64,000 nucleotides of DNA from Salvelinus alpinus (taxonomy: Eukaryota; Chordata; Actinopteri; Salmoniformes; Salmonidae), in contig NC_092122.1 in the NCBI RefSeq assembly GCF_045679555.1, positions 14,623,506-14,687,505 of the forward strand, in the 5' to 3' direction. This document shows, in pieces, positions 11,799 to 19,670 of the stretch; the first letter of the stretch is position 1; each line of letters opens with the position of its first letter. Both the position numbers and the translations under genes were made by a program. Under the pieces are notes generated by a model, which saw only the letters and a program-made list of their open reading frames with translations, had not been told where the DNA came from and made no database searches.

Positions 11799-12679
11799 CG
11801 CTCCCTCATCCGGCGGTCTCTCTCAGCCTGGGAGATGCGTCCAACCTGCATGGGTTCTGGTGGAGCCAGCGAGGATAAAGGTGGAGACTCGGAGCTGGAA
11901 CCGATAGGAGCTAGGGTGAGCGGTCTACGGTTTAGTTCTCTCTCTCTCAGACGCTGGTCTATGCGTGAAGCCAACTTGATAAGGGACTCGAGGTTGTCCG
12001 GTGGTTCCCGAGTGGCCAGTTCATCTTGGATGGTGTCAGAAAGACCCTTCAAAAAACACACTGTGAGCGCCTCGTTGTTCCAGCCACTTGCTGCTGCCAC
12101 AGTGCGGAACTGGATGGCATAGTCCGTCACGCTGCGCCGACCTTGGCGGAGAGTCAGGAGCTGTTTGGCTGAGTCAGGGCCGTTGGTAGGACCTTGAAAC
12201 ACTCGCTTGAATTCTTCAGCAAAGGTAGAGTAGCTGGCACAGCAGGGACTTTGGGCATCCCACACAGCAGTAGCCCAGGCTAGGGCTTTTTCCGACAGCA
12301 GGGTGATGATATATGCTATCTTGGACCGGTCGGTGGGAAACGACGATGGTTGCAGCTCAAAGGAGAGAGAACATTGGGTGAAAAACCCCTTACAAACACT
12401 CGGATCCCCTGAGAACCGTTGGGGAGGCGGCAGACGAGGTTCAGCCAGGGGGTTAACTGCCAGGGGCACTTGAATCGGATGAACTGGAGCAGAAGCGGTT
12501 GCTGGGGAAAGTTGATCCGAAATCTGCTTTATGGAAGTCAGCATCTCTGACAGAAGTTGAGAATGTCTAGCCATTAAGGCCTCTTGCTGAACCAGAGCAG
12601 CTTCGTGGCGTTGGACAGTCCCCTCGTGGTGGGACAGCATGGGAAAAAAATCCTGGGTACTGGCTGCCTCTGGGTTCAT
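11702..12679 (-). CDS. gag: Chromovirus Gag (capsid/nucleocapsid precursor)
   Basis: An intact 325-codon frame starting at an ATG only 20 bases after the 5' LTR. The first 60 residues look helical ([30 protein letters not shown]). The middle carries capsid-like blocks ([35 protein letters not shown]). Near residue 295 there is one CCHC zinc knuckle ([14 protein letters not shown]) for RNA binding. The length and layout match sushi-type Gag, the family that gave rise to PEG10 and RTL1. It ends with a TAA 33 bases after the slippery site. Confidence 0.93.
   Translation of the reverse strand: MNPEAASTQDFFPMLSHHEGTVQRHEAALVQQEALMARHSQLLSEMLTSIKQISDQLSPATASAPVHPIQVPLAVNPLAEPRLPPPQRFSGDPSVCKGFFTQCSLSFELQPSSFPTDRSKIAYIITLLSEKALAWATAVWDAQSPCCASYSTFAEEFKRVFQGPTNGPDSAKQLLTLRQGRRSVTDYAIQFRTVAAASGWNNEALTVCFLKGLSDTIQDELATREPPDNLESLIKLASRIDQRLRERELNRRPLTLAPIGSSSESPPLSSLAPPEPMQVGRISQAERDRRMRERCCLYCGKPGHFRSTCPGLQGNALSRAGLGGL
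11735..11741 (-). promoter_or_regulatory. Candidate -1 ribosomal frameshift site (GGGAAAC)
   Basis: In the gag frame the heptamer reads G GGA AAC, the correct X XXY YYZ phase for simultaneous P- and A-site slippage. A -1 step enters exactly the frame of the protease/RT segment. The same heptamer serves sushi-ichi and mammalian PEG10. I did not fold a downstream pseudoknot. A second GGGAAAC at 11,694-11,700 lies beyond the gag stop and out of phase. Confidence 0.82.
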
Positions 12680-12686
12680 TATAATG

Positions 12687-12697
12687 GCTCAGTGTTT
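12687..12697 (-). promoter_or_regulatory. Primer-binding site, predicted self-primed
   Basis: On the minus strand AAACACTGAGC begins one base after the 5' LTR. It does not start with TGG, so it does not look like a standard tRNA 3'-end site. It is perfectly complementary over 11 nt to GCTCAGTGTTT in the LTR (13,040-13,050), exactly where transcription should start. This is the arrangement of the Tf1/sushi self-priming mechanism. Confidence 0.8.
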
Positions 12698-12698
12698 C

Positions 12699-13204
12699 TG
12701 TCAGGACCCGGTGCGAGAAACAGTCACTAATAATCGTCAGAACCCAGAAGATGAGGCAGACACAGCAGTACTAGAGATGGTGGTTTAATTAAAGAACAAA
12801 ATCTTCAGGCAAAGACACTAAATCCACAATGTCCAAAAACAAAGCCAAAAGGCACAAAATGGAAATCCTCCAAAATACAAAAGAAACTCCACAAGGTGGT
12901 AAAAACAGCAGGGAAAAAACAAACCTCAAAAGACTACTCAAATAATACACAAGAACTAAACCAGAGAACCTCTGGAAAATCCAACAAGAGAAATATCTAT
13001 ATAAAACAAGGCTTGGGCTGGGGCTGGGTGCTAACTTACAAACACTGAGCAAGGAACTGAGGAACACACAGGGTTTAAATACTAACAAGGGAATGACCTA
13101 CAGGTGCAAACAATAATTAGAGCAAGAAAAACAAAAGGTACAAAAAAGGTGCAATGGGGACATCTAGTGACCAAAACCCGAACAGTCTTGGCCAAAACCT
13201 GACA
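12699..13204 (-). repeat. 5' LTR of the chromovirus (promoter, R, U5)
   Basis: 506 bp. On the minus strand U3 is about 154 bases, with a TATA box (TATTTAAA, 13,074-13,081). R should start at 13,050. An ATTAAA polyadenylation variant lies at 12,784-12,789. Confidence 0.92.
13074..13081 (-). promoter_or_regulatory. TATA box in 5' LTR
   Basis: TATTTAAA on the minus strand, with its first T 31 bases upstream of the G at 13,050. That spacing predicts a transcript beginning GCTCAGTGTTT, the 11 bases complementary to the primer-binding site. Confidence 0.75.
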
Positions 13205-13209
13205 CAGAC
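13205..13209. repeat. Target site duplication, right copy (cagac)
   Basis: Identical to 7,887-7,891; completes the 5-bp duplication of the chromovirus insertion. Confidence 0.93.
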
Positions 13210-13917
13210 CCTCTCTGAAAGGTCATACTTCTGAGGATAAAACTGACATCCAATACATTATACTTGAAAATGGAATTAGTAAAAAGTACAAAAAGTAAAA
13301 AATGACTTAAGTTGTTCAAACCCTCCCCCCACCTTTCAGAATCAAAACAGCAAGGTGAAGTCATCGAAATCCCTGAAGCCAGTGAAGTGTAATAACTGGT
13401 ATGTTTAAACACGCGTTGACAGTTTGTGTACATTCAATTTACTTGGCATGGTTTTAAGTCTGTATATTCACATGAGGAATGTAATCTCCCACCTCCATCC
13501 ACTACTGCCAAGTTATGTAAGTATGATAGCCTGCAGTGCTGATTACCAACCACTTGTACCTAAACCCGAGCCACTGAACAACCACCTTGCCTTTTGATTG
13601 ACTGGGAGGACCTTGTACTGTATTACTTTAACTGGTCTCTTCAAATGGAGTGTGTGGCTAGTGGGACGGTAGCCTCAACCCAGATGGAATCACTCCATGT
13701 TTCACCATTGTTAGTGTAGTGAACCAAACGTCTGGATTTCCAGGCTCGGGGGGTAAGAGCTTGGCATATTAACTTTGGCATGTTGTAAAATCTTGGTTTA
13801 AAGTTTGGTAATATGTTTAGGTTGCCTTTTACGTTGCCTTACAAATGTGTGTAATTTTTTTGCTCCTACCTAAGCCCCCACTAAAAATCTGTTCTGAAGC
13901 ACCAGAAAACCAGTGCC

Positions 13918-14454
13918 ATTAAAGCCTTGTTTACACTGTAGGCCTGAATGCTCAAATCAGTTTTGTTTTTCAAATCCATTCTGGAATACTGACTGTCCAA
14001 ACTGTAAGTTACAAGTGACCACATAGGATTTGTGTGTTCAGACAGCAGTTATTTGCTGACATGGCTAAGCTAGTTGTCATAGTAACGATGGGTGTGTGCA
14101 CAGTGGTGTAGGCTGATTGGTGGTACTCTTGCTTCCTATCACTTAGAAGTTAAAGAATGTAGCAAGCTAAGGTGACAATAATGCTTTCCATGGGCGTTTC
14201 ATACTGTCAGAAGACTTTTAAAGCCTCAAAGGATAAGATGTGACAGTTTGACATGTGCTTGTCAAACTGTCAACAGACTAGACTAGCTAGCAAGCAACAA
14301 TATATGAAGGTGGTTTGAAATGTGGCTTGATATAGCCAGTTCAATGTGCTTTTCGGCTGTTCAGACTGCAGGAAAAATAACGGATTCGAATAAGATATGC
14401 AAAAAAAATTGATTTGAGTCACTTCAAACTGCCAATGTGAACAAGCTTAAGAAG
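13918..14454. mobile_element. MITE with imperfect terminal inverted repeats
   Basis: The left end aagccttgtttacactg and the reverse complement of the right end (aagcttgttcacattgg) match at most positions. Internal blocks mirror each other (caaatcagttttgttttt against aaaaaattgatttgag). No coding capacity. The superfamily is not clear. Confidence 0.55.
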
Positions 14455-14477
14455 CAAAAGGCTACAATGCCCTGCAA

Positions 14478-14680
14478 GCCACCAAGTGTTGGTGGTGAGG
14501 GGAAATGGCAAACCTAAACACCACTCAAGCCACCAAGTGTTGGTGGTGAGGGGAAATGGCAAACCTAAACACCACTCAAGCCACCAAGTGTTGGTGGTGA
14601 GGGGAAATGGCAAACCTAAACACCACTCAAGCCACCAAGTGTGGGGATGGGGAAATGGCAAACTAAAACACAAGCCACCA
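14478..14680 (+). repeat. 51-bp minisatellite, about 3.5 units
   Basis: Units start with gccaccaagtg at 14,478, 14,529, 14,580 and 14,631, exactly 51 bp apart, nearly identical, the last one shortened. Because 51 is 17 codons, the array keeps one frame and reads as a 17-residue repeat containing LVVRGNGKPKHH. Confidence 0.92.
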
Positions 14681-15453
14681 AGCGATTATAGTGATGACCC
14701 TTCACAACATAAGTCAACCTCTTATTCTCATTCTTGATTGATGTATTTGGGAAATGTATTGTAATTGTACCAACAATTGCCATATTGTACAATATTTTAC
14801 TGCAGAGAATCTTGAGCCTTCATGCTCCAGGTTTAGGTAATGTGGAAGACCAAGGTCTCCTTCTGCCTCTTCAGATGAGAGATCCCACTCACCACCAACA
14901 CTGCAAAGGCTCAGACCCTTTTCCTATCCTGGAAGCAAGTATGACTCATTTATTTTTATGCAATTGTTTTATGATATTTAAATGAGGCTGTTATATTTGG
15001 AAGTGAACAAATGTACAACTACCTTGTTTCAGAATTTCAAAAAGAGTCCTACATCTCCTTTGTGTGATCTGTGACCTTTTTAAAGGACAGCGCCCAAGTC
15101 TGGTTGAGAAATTCAACTTCAACCTGAACGAGACGGAGAAAGATTTACTAAAGATGGAAGAGCAGCTAACGGACAATGATTTTCAAAAATGCATGGTGAT
15201 AAATGAAATCATTAATTGGCATGAGTTGAATGATATTATATTGTCATGTAGTACTGGATGGAAAAATCCTATCCATTTGTAATACATTAGTGTCCTTTTG
15301 TAAAATCACAGATATCTTAGGTCTCAAAGCTGAGGGGTAAAGACATCCCAGACGTGGTGAAGAGAGCAATGCATTGGTAAACTATTACGATATTTGTTTC
15401 ACTTTTAAAATAAGTTGTGGTGTGTACATATGTAAAGTACATATTTTGTGTTC

Positions 15454-16464
15454 TACATTTACATTTAAGTCATTTAGCAGACGCTCTTATCCAAAGCGAC
15501 TTACAAATTGGTGCATTCACCTTATGATATCCAGTGGAACAACCACTTTACAATAGTGCATCTAACTCTTTTAAGGGGGGGGGGGGGGGGGGGGGGGGGT
15601 TAGAAGGATTACTTTATCCTATCCTAGGTATTCCTTAAAGAGGTGGGGTTTCAGGTGTCTCCGGAAGGTGGTGATTGACTCCGCTGACCTGGCGTCGTGA
15701 GGGAGTTTGTTCCACCATTGGGGTGCCAGAGCAGCGAACAGTTTTGACTGGGCTGAGCGGGAACTGTACTTCCTCAGAGGTAGGGAGGCGAGCAGGCCAG
15801 AGGTGGATGAACACAGTGCCCTTGTTTGGGTGTAGGGCCTGATCAGAGCCTGAAGGTACGGAGGTGCCGTTCCCCTCACAGCTCCGTAGGCAAGCACCAT
15901 GGTCTTGTAGCGGATGCGAGCTTCAACTGGAAGCCAGTGGAGAGAGCGGAGGAGCGGGGTGACGTGAGAGAACTTGGGAAGGTTGAACACCAGACGGGCT
16001 GCGGCGTTCTGGATGAGTTGTAGGGGTTTAATGGCACAGGCAGGGAGCCCAGCCAACAGCGAGTTGCAGTAATCCAGACGGGAGATGACAAGTGCCTGGA
16101 TTAGGACCTGCGCCGCTTCCTGTGTGAGGCAGGGTCGTACTCTGCGAATGTTGTAGAGCATGAACCTACAGGAACGGGTCACCGCCTTGATGTTAGTTGA
16201 GAACGACAGGGTGTTGTCCAGGATCACGCCAAGGTTCTTAGCACTCTTGGAGTAGGACACAATGGAGTTGTCAACCGTGATGGCGAGATCATGGAACGGG
16301 CAGTCCTTCCCCGGGAGGAAGAGCAGCTCCGTCTTGCCGAGGTTCAGCTTGAGGTGGTGATCCGTCATCCACACTGATATGTCTGCCAGACATGCAGAGA
16401 TGCGATTCGCCACCTGGTTATCAGAAGGGGGAAAGGAGAAGATGAATTGTGTGTCGTCTGCATG
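15454..16464 (-). mobile_element. L2-like LINE, 3' part with reverse transcriptase C-terminus
   Basis: A 264-codon minus-strand frame (15,619-16,413) encodes the end of a non-LTR reverse transcriptase: LNLGKTELLFLPG, KNLGVILDNTLSF, SRLDYCNSLLAGLP, LHWLPVEARIRYK, WNKLPHDAR and a final HLFKEYLG. The 3' tail at 15,455-15,510 contains catttagcagacgctctta, a tail widely shared by fish L2-like LINEs and SINEs. The element is 5'-truncated at about 16,464. A run of 25 G sits in the 3'UTR at 15,575-15,599. Confidence 0.85.
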
Positions 16465-16595
16465 TCGTCTTCTATACAGAACCCTGACAAACTGCCTTGT
16501 GTTCTAAACAAAACCGTGACAAACGGCCTTGTGTTCTATACAGAACCCTGACAGATGGCCTTGTGTTCTATACAGAACCCTGACAAATGGCCTCA
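16465..16595 (+). repeat. 32-bp tandem repeat, about 3.7 units
   Basis: Units beginning gccttgtgttct start at 16,494, 16,526 and 16,558, with a partial unit at 16,590 and another before the first. Period is 32 bp with a few substitutions. It directly abuts the truncated end of the L2-like LINE. Confidence 0.88.
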
Positions 16596-17652
16596 TGTCA
16601 ACGGTGACTATGAAAGGTAACAAATGGAAGAGGGCCTTTGAGGACTCCAACCTTTGCAGTGTCATTATAGGTACAGTGGAGTACAAATCATGACCTTTTA
16701 CATGACATTTGAATACTTTCTCAAGCTAATATTTGTTTTCCCCCTTTACAGCAGGTATGAGTCTTGGCGAATCAAAGGCTACAGAGGCAGATATATTACA
16801 GGCGATGCCAACCTGCCTGAAATATGCACCTGACCGCAAGGGGGCCAGTGGGAGGGCCAATGAGAGTTCTTAAGAAGTTAAAGCATCAAAGCCTGTTCTG
16901 ACAGTGCATTTTTGGGGTTTATTGTATATCTGATTTTGGTTTCCAGAAGCCTGTGCCAGAAATTCATCTTCTGGCTTATATATATTTTTTTTAATTACAT
17001 TTATTTTGTGATGCAATCATTTTTCATTTCAACCATTCTTGACTTTTTTTTTGCATTTGTTTTTACAAGGACAACGGTTTACACAATGCTGTGTCGTGTT
17101 ACACAGAATTACAATAGCCTACAGTAATATAGACCCTAAATCTGGAAGATACATATTGCACCGTGAGTAGAATTGTATTATACATATCAGGGGGCTTTTC
17201 AAGAGTGTGCAACATCAGAAAGGTCCTGGTTGATGCAGTCTGTTTTCCTGTTCTTAGCTCAGGCTCTTATCCTTATTTCATGTAAAGAACCCTACATCAC
17301 AAATGGCAACTGCTTCTAAACAGCTCATCGACACACTTCATGGATTAGCGATGATTAGCGAGGTCAAAATCAGTGTTTAGGTCAAATGAGGTCACAATGT
17401 GTTCTCAACATTGCTCCAATATTTAAATGTAGTTGATTTATTAGTCAAGTATAGTTTCAAACTCTAAAGTACCTACATTTAAAAAAAAAATAACTGTTGG
17501 CTGTCTTTTTGAGTGGGTGAATAAAGGTTGAAATCTCATTCAAATCAATCTCAACCAAATATTACCCAAATGTCCACATTTGAAATGGCTGCTCATTCAG
17601 AAAAAAAGACACCATAAATGTTTCAAAACATCTTCACCATCAAAATAAACTA
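16596..17652. other. No recognisable feature
   Basis: AT-rich intergenic sequence with no gene I can support. A short coding-like patch near 16,757-16,830 has no recognisable family. Confidence 0.4.
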
Positions 17653-18023
17653 CTTTAAAGTGGCACTCCAGTCTACTGTTCACCTCATTTAAGACCTGAT
17701 TTACTTAACAAAAGTAACATCGCAATAGGTGGTTCAGGTATGTCATGACAGCACAAGTGAGGGGGTGGGCCTTTCCTCTTTTGTCCTCTATATTCACTCA
17801 ATCAAGGGGGAAGGCCGATGACATCACGGATTCCCATCAGACCAGATCCATGAATGCCCTGCCCGCCTCCTTGAAGTTTGCAGTTGTCTAAAAAACAACA
17901 TTTTAGCTGAAAACATGTATTTTTTTTAAATACCCTTTAGTGTGTGTACTTTACTGTATTTATACTTGGGATAAAACTTTTCAACAGTAATAGCTAAAAA
18001 ATCACTGGAGGACGTCTTTAAAG
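17653..18023. mobile_element. TTAA-target (piggyBac-like) MITE
   Basis: Ends are ctttaaagtggcactccagt and, reversed, ctttaaagacgtcctccagt. The ttaa inside each end is the expected target of piggyBac-type elements. No coding sequence. Confidence 0.6.
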
Positions 18024-19300
18024 AATATAGCTGTTAGATATATATGCCAGTAGAATGTAAATGTGACTGTAGAATATGGCTACAGTGGACGTTGTGATGG
18101 ATGCAGCTATCAGTGGGACAGACCATACAGAGAAAGACATAAGAAAGAGACAGACAAACTAAATAGTCTCACAAATAGAAATCAGTGTTGTCATTACACA
18201 ACCCTTTAGGCACAATCAAGGACATGTTCAGAGAATGTTCCAGTGAAAATCTGTCAGAGAATGGTACCCTGTCTACCCACTTAGTTGGCAAACAGTGATA
18301 AATATGACTGCTAGTAAAAATATATTAGATTACACTATTAGTATCATGCCCTTAGTGCCTGACAGTTGCCTTATCACCCATATTTACATATTTGCCACTG
18401 CCTATCAAGACTGCTAGAGACGGTGTGTTTGTGTGAGTGTGTGTGAGAAAGAGAGATGAATGAACAATGTGGGGGCCAGTTTTTCCCATACACCATAGCT
18501 CTCAACAGTTTCAGCAAACACTGATAGAGGAAGTTAATTTTTCCCAAGGAGGCTGCTCATTATTAATGTCCTGTTGTCTAGGAGACTGTCTGCCTCTGCC
18601 GTTGCCTGAGTGGCACCTTACCTCCTCCTGGTCATGAGCTGCCATTGTGTTGCATTATGGATTCTTGGCAAAGGATCCTACTTTAGCAATTGCATAAATT
18701 CATTAATAAGTGAAAACTGCCCCATGCATGTTCCCAAAAGATAATAATATTCATGAAATAAACAACCTTTTCATTGCTCTGTGGCTGTGAAACTGAATGC
18801 ATTGTTGCATATGTAATTCACATATTTACAATGTTGAACTGTACTGGTACTGGCATATTGGATTTCAATTTGTGACTATTTTGTTGATACTGCTCTTACT
18901 TTGCCCTTTCAATATCTGTGGGCTCTCTTGGTAATTCAGTTGGCTAATTAAGATTCTGGTATTAGGTTGATATTAACATGACTGTGTGTTTCTGAAAGGA
19001 ATATTTGTCCTCTCAAAAAAAGACTAGTATAATGTAGGTTGAGGAGCCTAATCTTTGTTATTCAACCAAGGTTTATAATTTAAAATAGTATTTGTAGATG
19101 TCATTATAGTAAACCTTAGGCACAGGAATAATATTTGGAAGACTATTCAGGCTTCTGATTGAACTTGTGGGCATTCACAGAAGTAATGTCAAGCTTCACT
19201 GGTATTAGTCCAAATCTAATGAGATCAAATAAGCTATTTGTCAGCGCAATAGTGTGTAATTCCAACACTAGGGTCTTGCTTAACCGGTGCTTCATTCCTA
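18024..19300. other. Upstream region of syt10; no defined feature
   Basis: This stretch should include the distal promoter of syt10. I see no TATA box or other site I can defend. Confidence 0.4.
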
Positions 19301-19339
19301 TTGGACAGTGGCTGGTGGACGCTAAGTGCTGAAGAATCT

Positions 19340-19522
19340 TTTGTTCAAACACAAGAAGCGCGCTGGAAGTCAGTCCCGGCATTGCGCAGTGGATATGGAT
19401 GTGGACGCCTCGTGCGCTCTGATCTTTGGCGCGGAGAGGCTGCACTCAGCGGCGCGCAAGGTGGCCAAATGAATCACCGCTCTCCCGGCTCCTCCAGCGT
19501 GCAATGGCTTAACAGGAGAGAC
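19340..19522 (+). promoter_or_regulatory. CpG-rich 5'UTR/proximal promoter of syt10
   Basis: GC content and CpG frequency rise sharply here against the AT-rich flanks (several gcgc words around 19,357-19,460). The exact transcription start cannot be read. An in-frame ATG at 19,469 would add 18 residues, but it has C at -3; the ATG at 19,523 has G at -3 and matches where SYT10 proteins start. Confidence 0.45.
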
Positions 19523-19670
19523 ATGAGTGTCCGAACGGAGGACAACTTCAGCTTGTGCCAAAGGGCCCTTCAGATCGTTACGGAGCTCTGTCTAGCGGGG
19601 CATGTAGATGGGGAGAAATGCTCGGCTATATTTCCCTTGGAGAGCAACATACCAGGTAAAGGGAGCGCAG
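19523..19670 (+). CDS. syt10: syt10 coding exon 1: lumenal N-terminus with cysteines
   Basis: Encodes about 49 residues starting [13 protein letters not shown], with three cysteines (SLCQ, ELCL, EKCS). In this synaptotagmin class the conserved N-terminal cysteines make disulfide-linked dimers. The donor chosen (GCAG|GTAAAT) leaves phase 1. A second donor 15 bases upstream (CCAG|GTAAAG, exon end 19,655) keeps the same phase and would drop five residues. Confidence 0.9.

Larger units (their letters stand above)
7892..13204 (-). mobile_element. Young Ty3/gypsy chromovirus (Tf1/sushi-like), 5.3 kb, nearly intact
   Basis: A complete LTR retrotransposon in minus orientation: 5' LTR 12,699-13,204, gag, protease, reverse transcriptase, RNase H, integrase with C-terminal chromodomain, 3' LTR 7,892-8,394. 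The 5-bp duplication cagac flanks it. The two LTRs differ, as far as I can see, by one 3-bp indel and one substitution in about 503 bp, so insertion is recent. Two frame changes in pol (near 10.91 and 9.18 kb) prevent one continuous pol reading frame. The short leader, self-complementary primer site, GGGAAAC slippery site and chromodomain all fit the Tf1/sushi group, the source of the domesticated mammalian PEG10/RTL genes. Confidence 0.95.
13210..15379 (+). pseudogene. Decayed transposase-like gene, 3' part with DUF4806-like end
   Basis: Coding-like sequence resumes directly after the gypsy target site (PSLKGHTSEDKTD and SNPPPTFQNQNSKVK). A MITE (13,918-14,454) and a 51-bp minisatellite (14,478-14,680) follow. 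The last blocks, near 15,064-15,280 (SLVEKFNFNLNETEKDLLKM, EEQLTDNDFQKCMV) and 15,321-15,379 (LRGKDIPDVVKRAMHW then stop), resemble the C-terminal DUF4806 domain seen in many animal repeat-derived proteins. Splice-like gaps separate the blocks. With the frame breaks in the 5' part, I call the whole locus a pseudogene; the domain name is by motif memory. Confidence 0.5.

Noticed and set aside
14478-14680. Regular repeats suggesting a CRISPR array
   Set aside because: The 51-bp units are contiguous with no unique spacers, and the genome is eukaryotic. It is a minisatellite.
15619-16413. 264-codon frame as a host gene
   Set aside because: It is the C-terminus of an L2-like LINE reverse transcriptase followed by the LINE tail.
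19301-19522. In-frame N-terminal extension of syt10 starting at 19,301
   Set aside because: The first codon of that open stretch is TTG, not ATG. The only upstream in-frame ATG (19,469) has a weak context, and SYT10 homology begins at 19,523.
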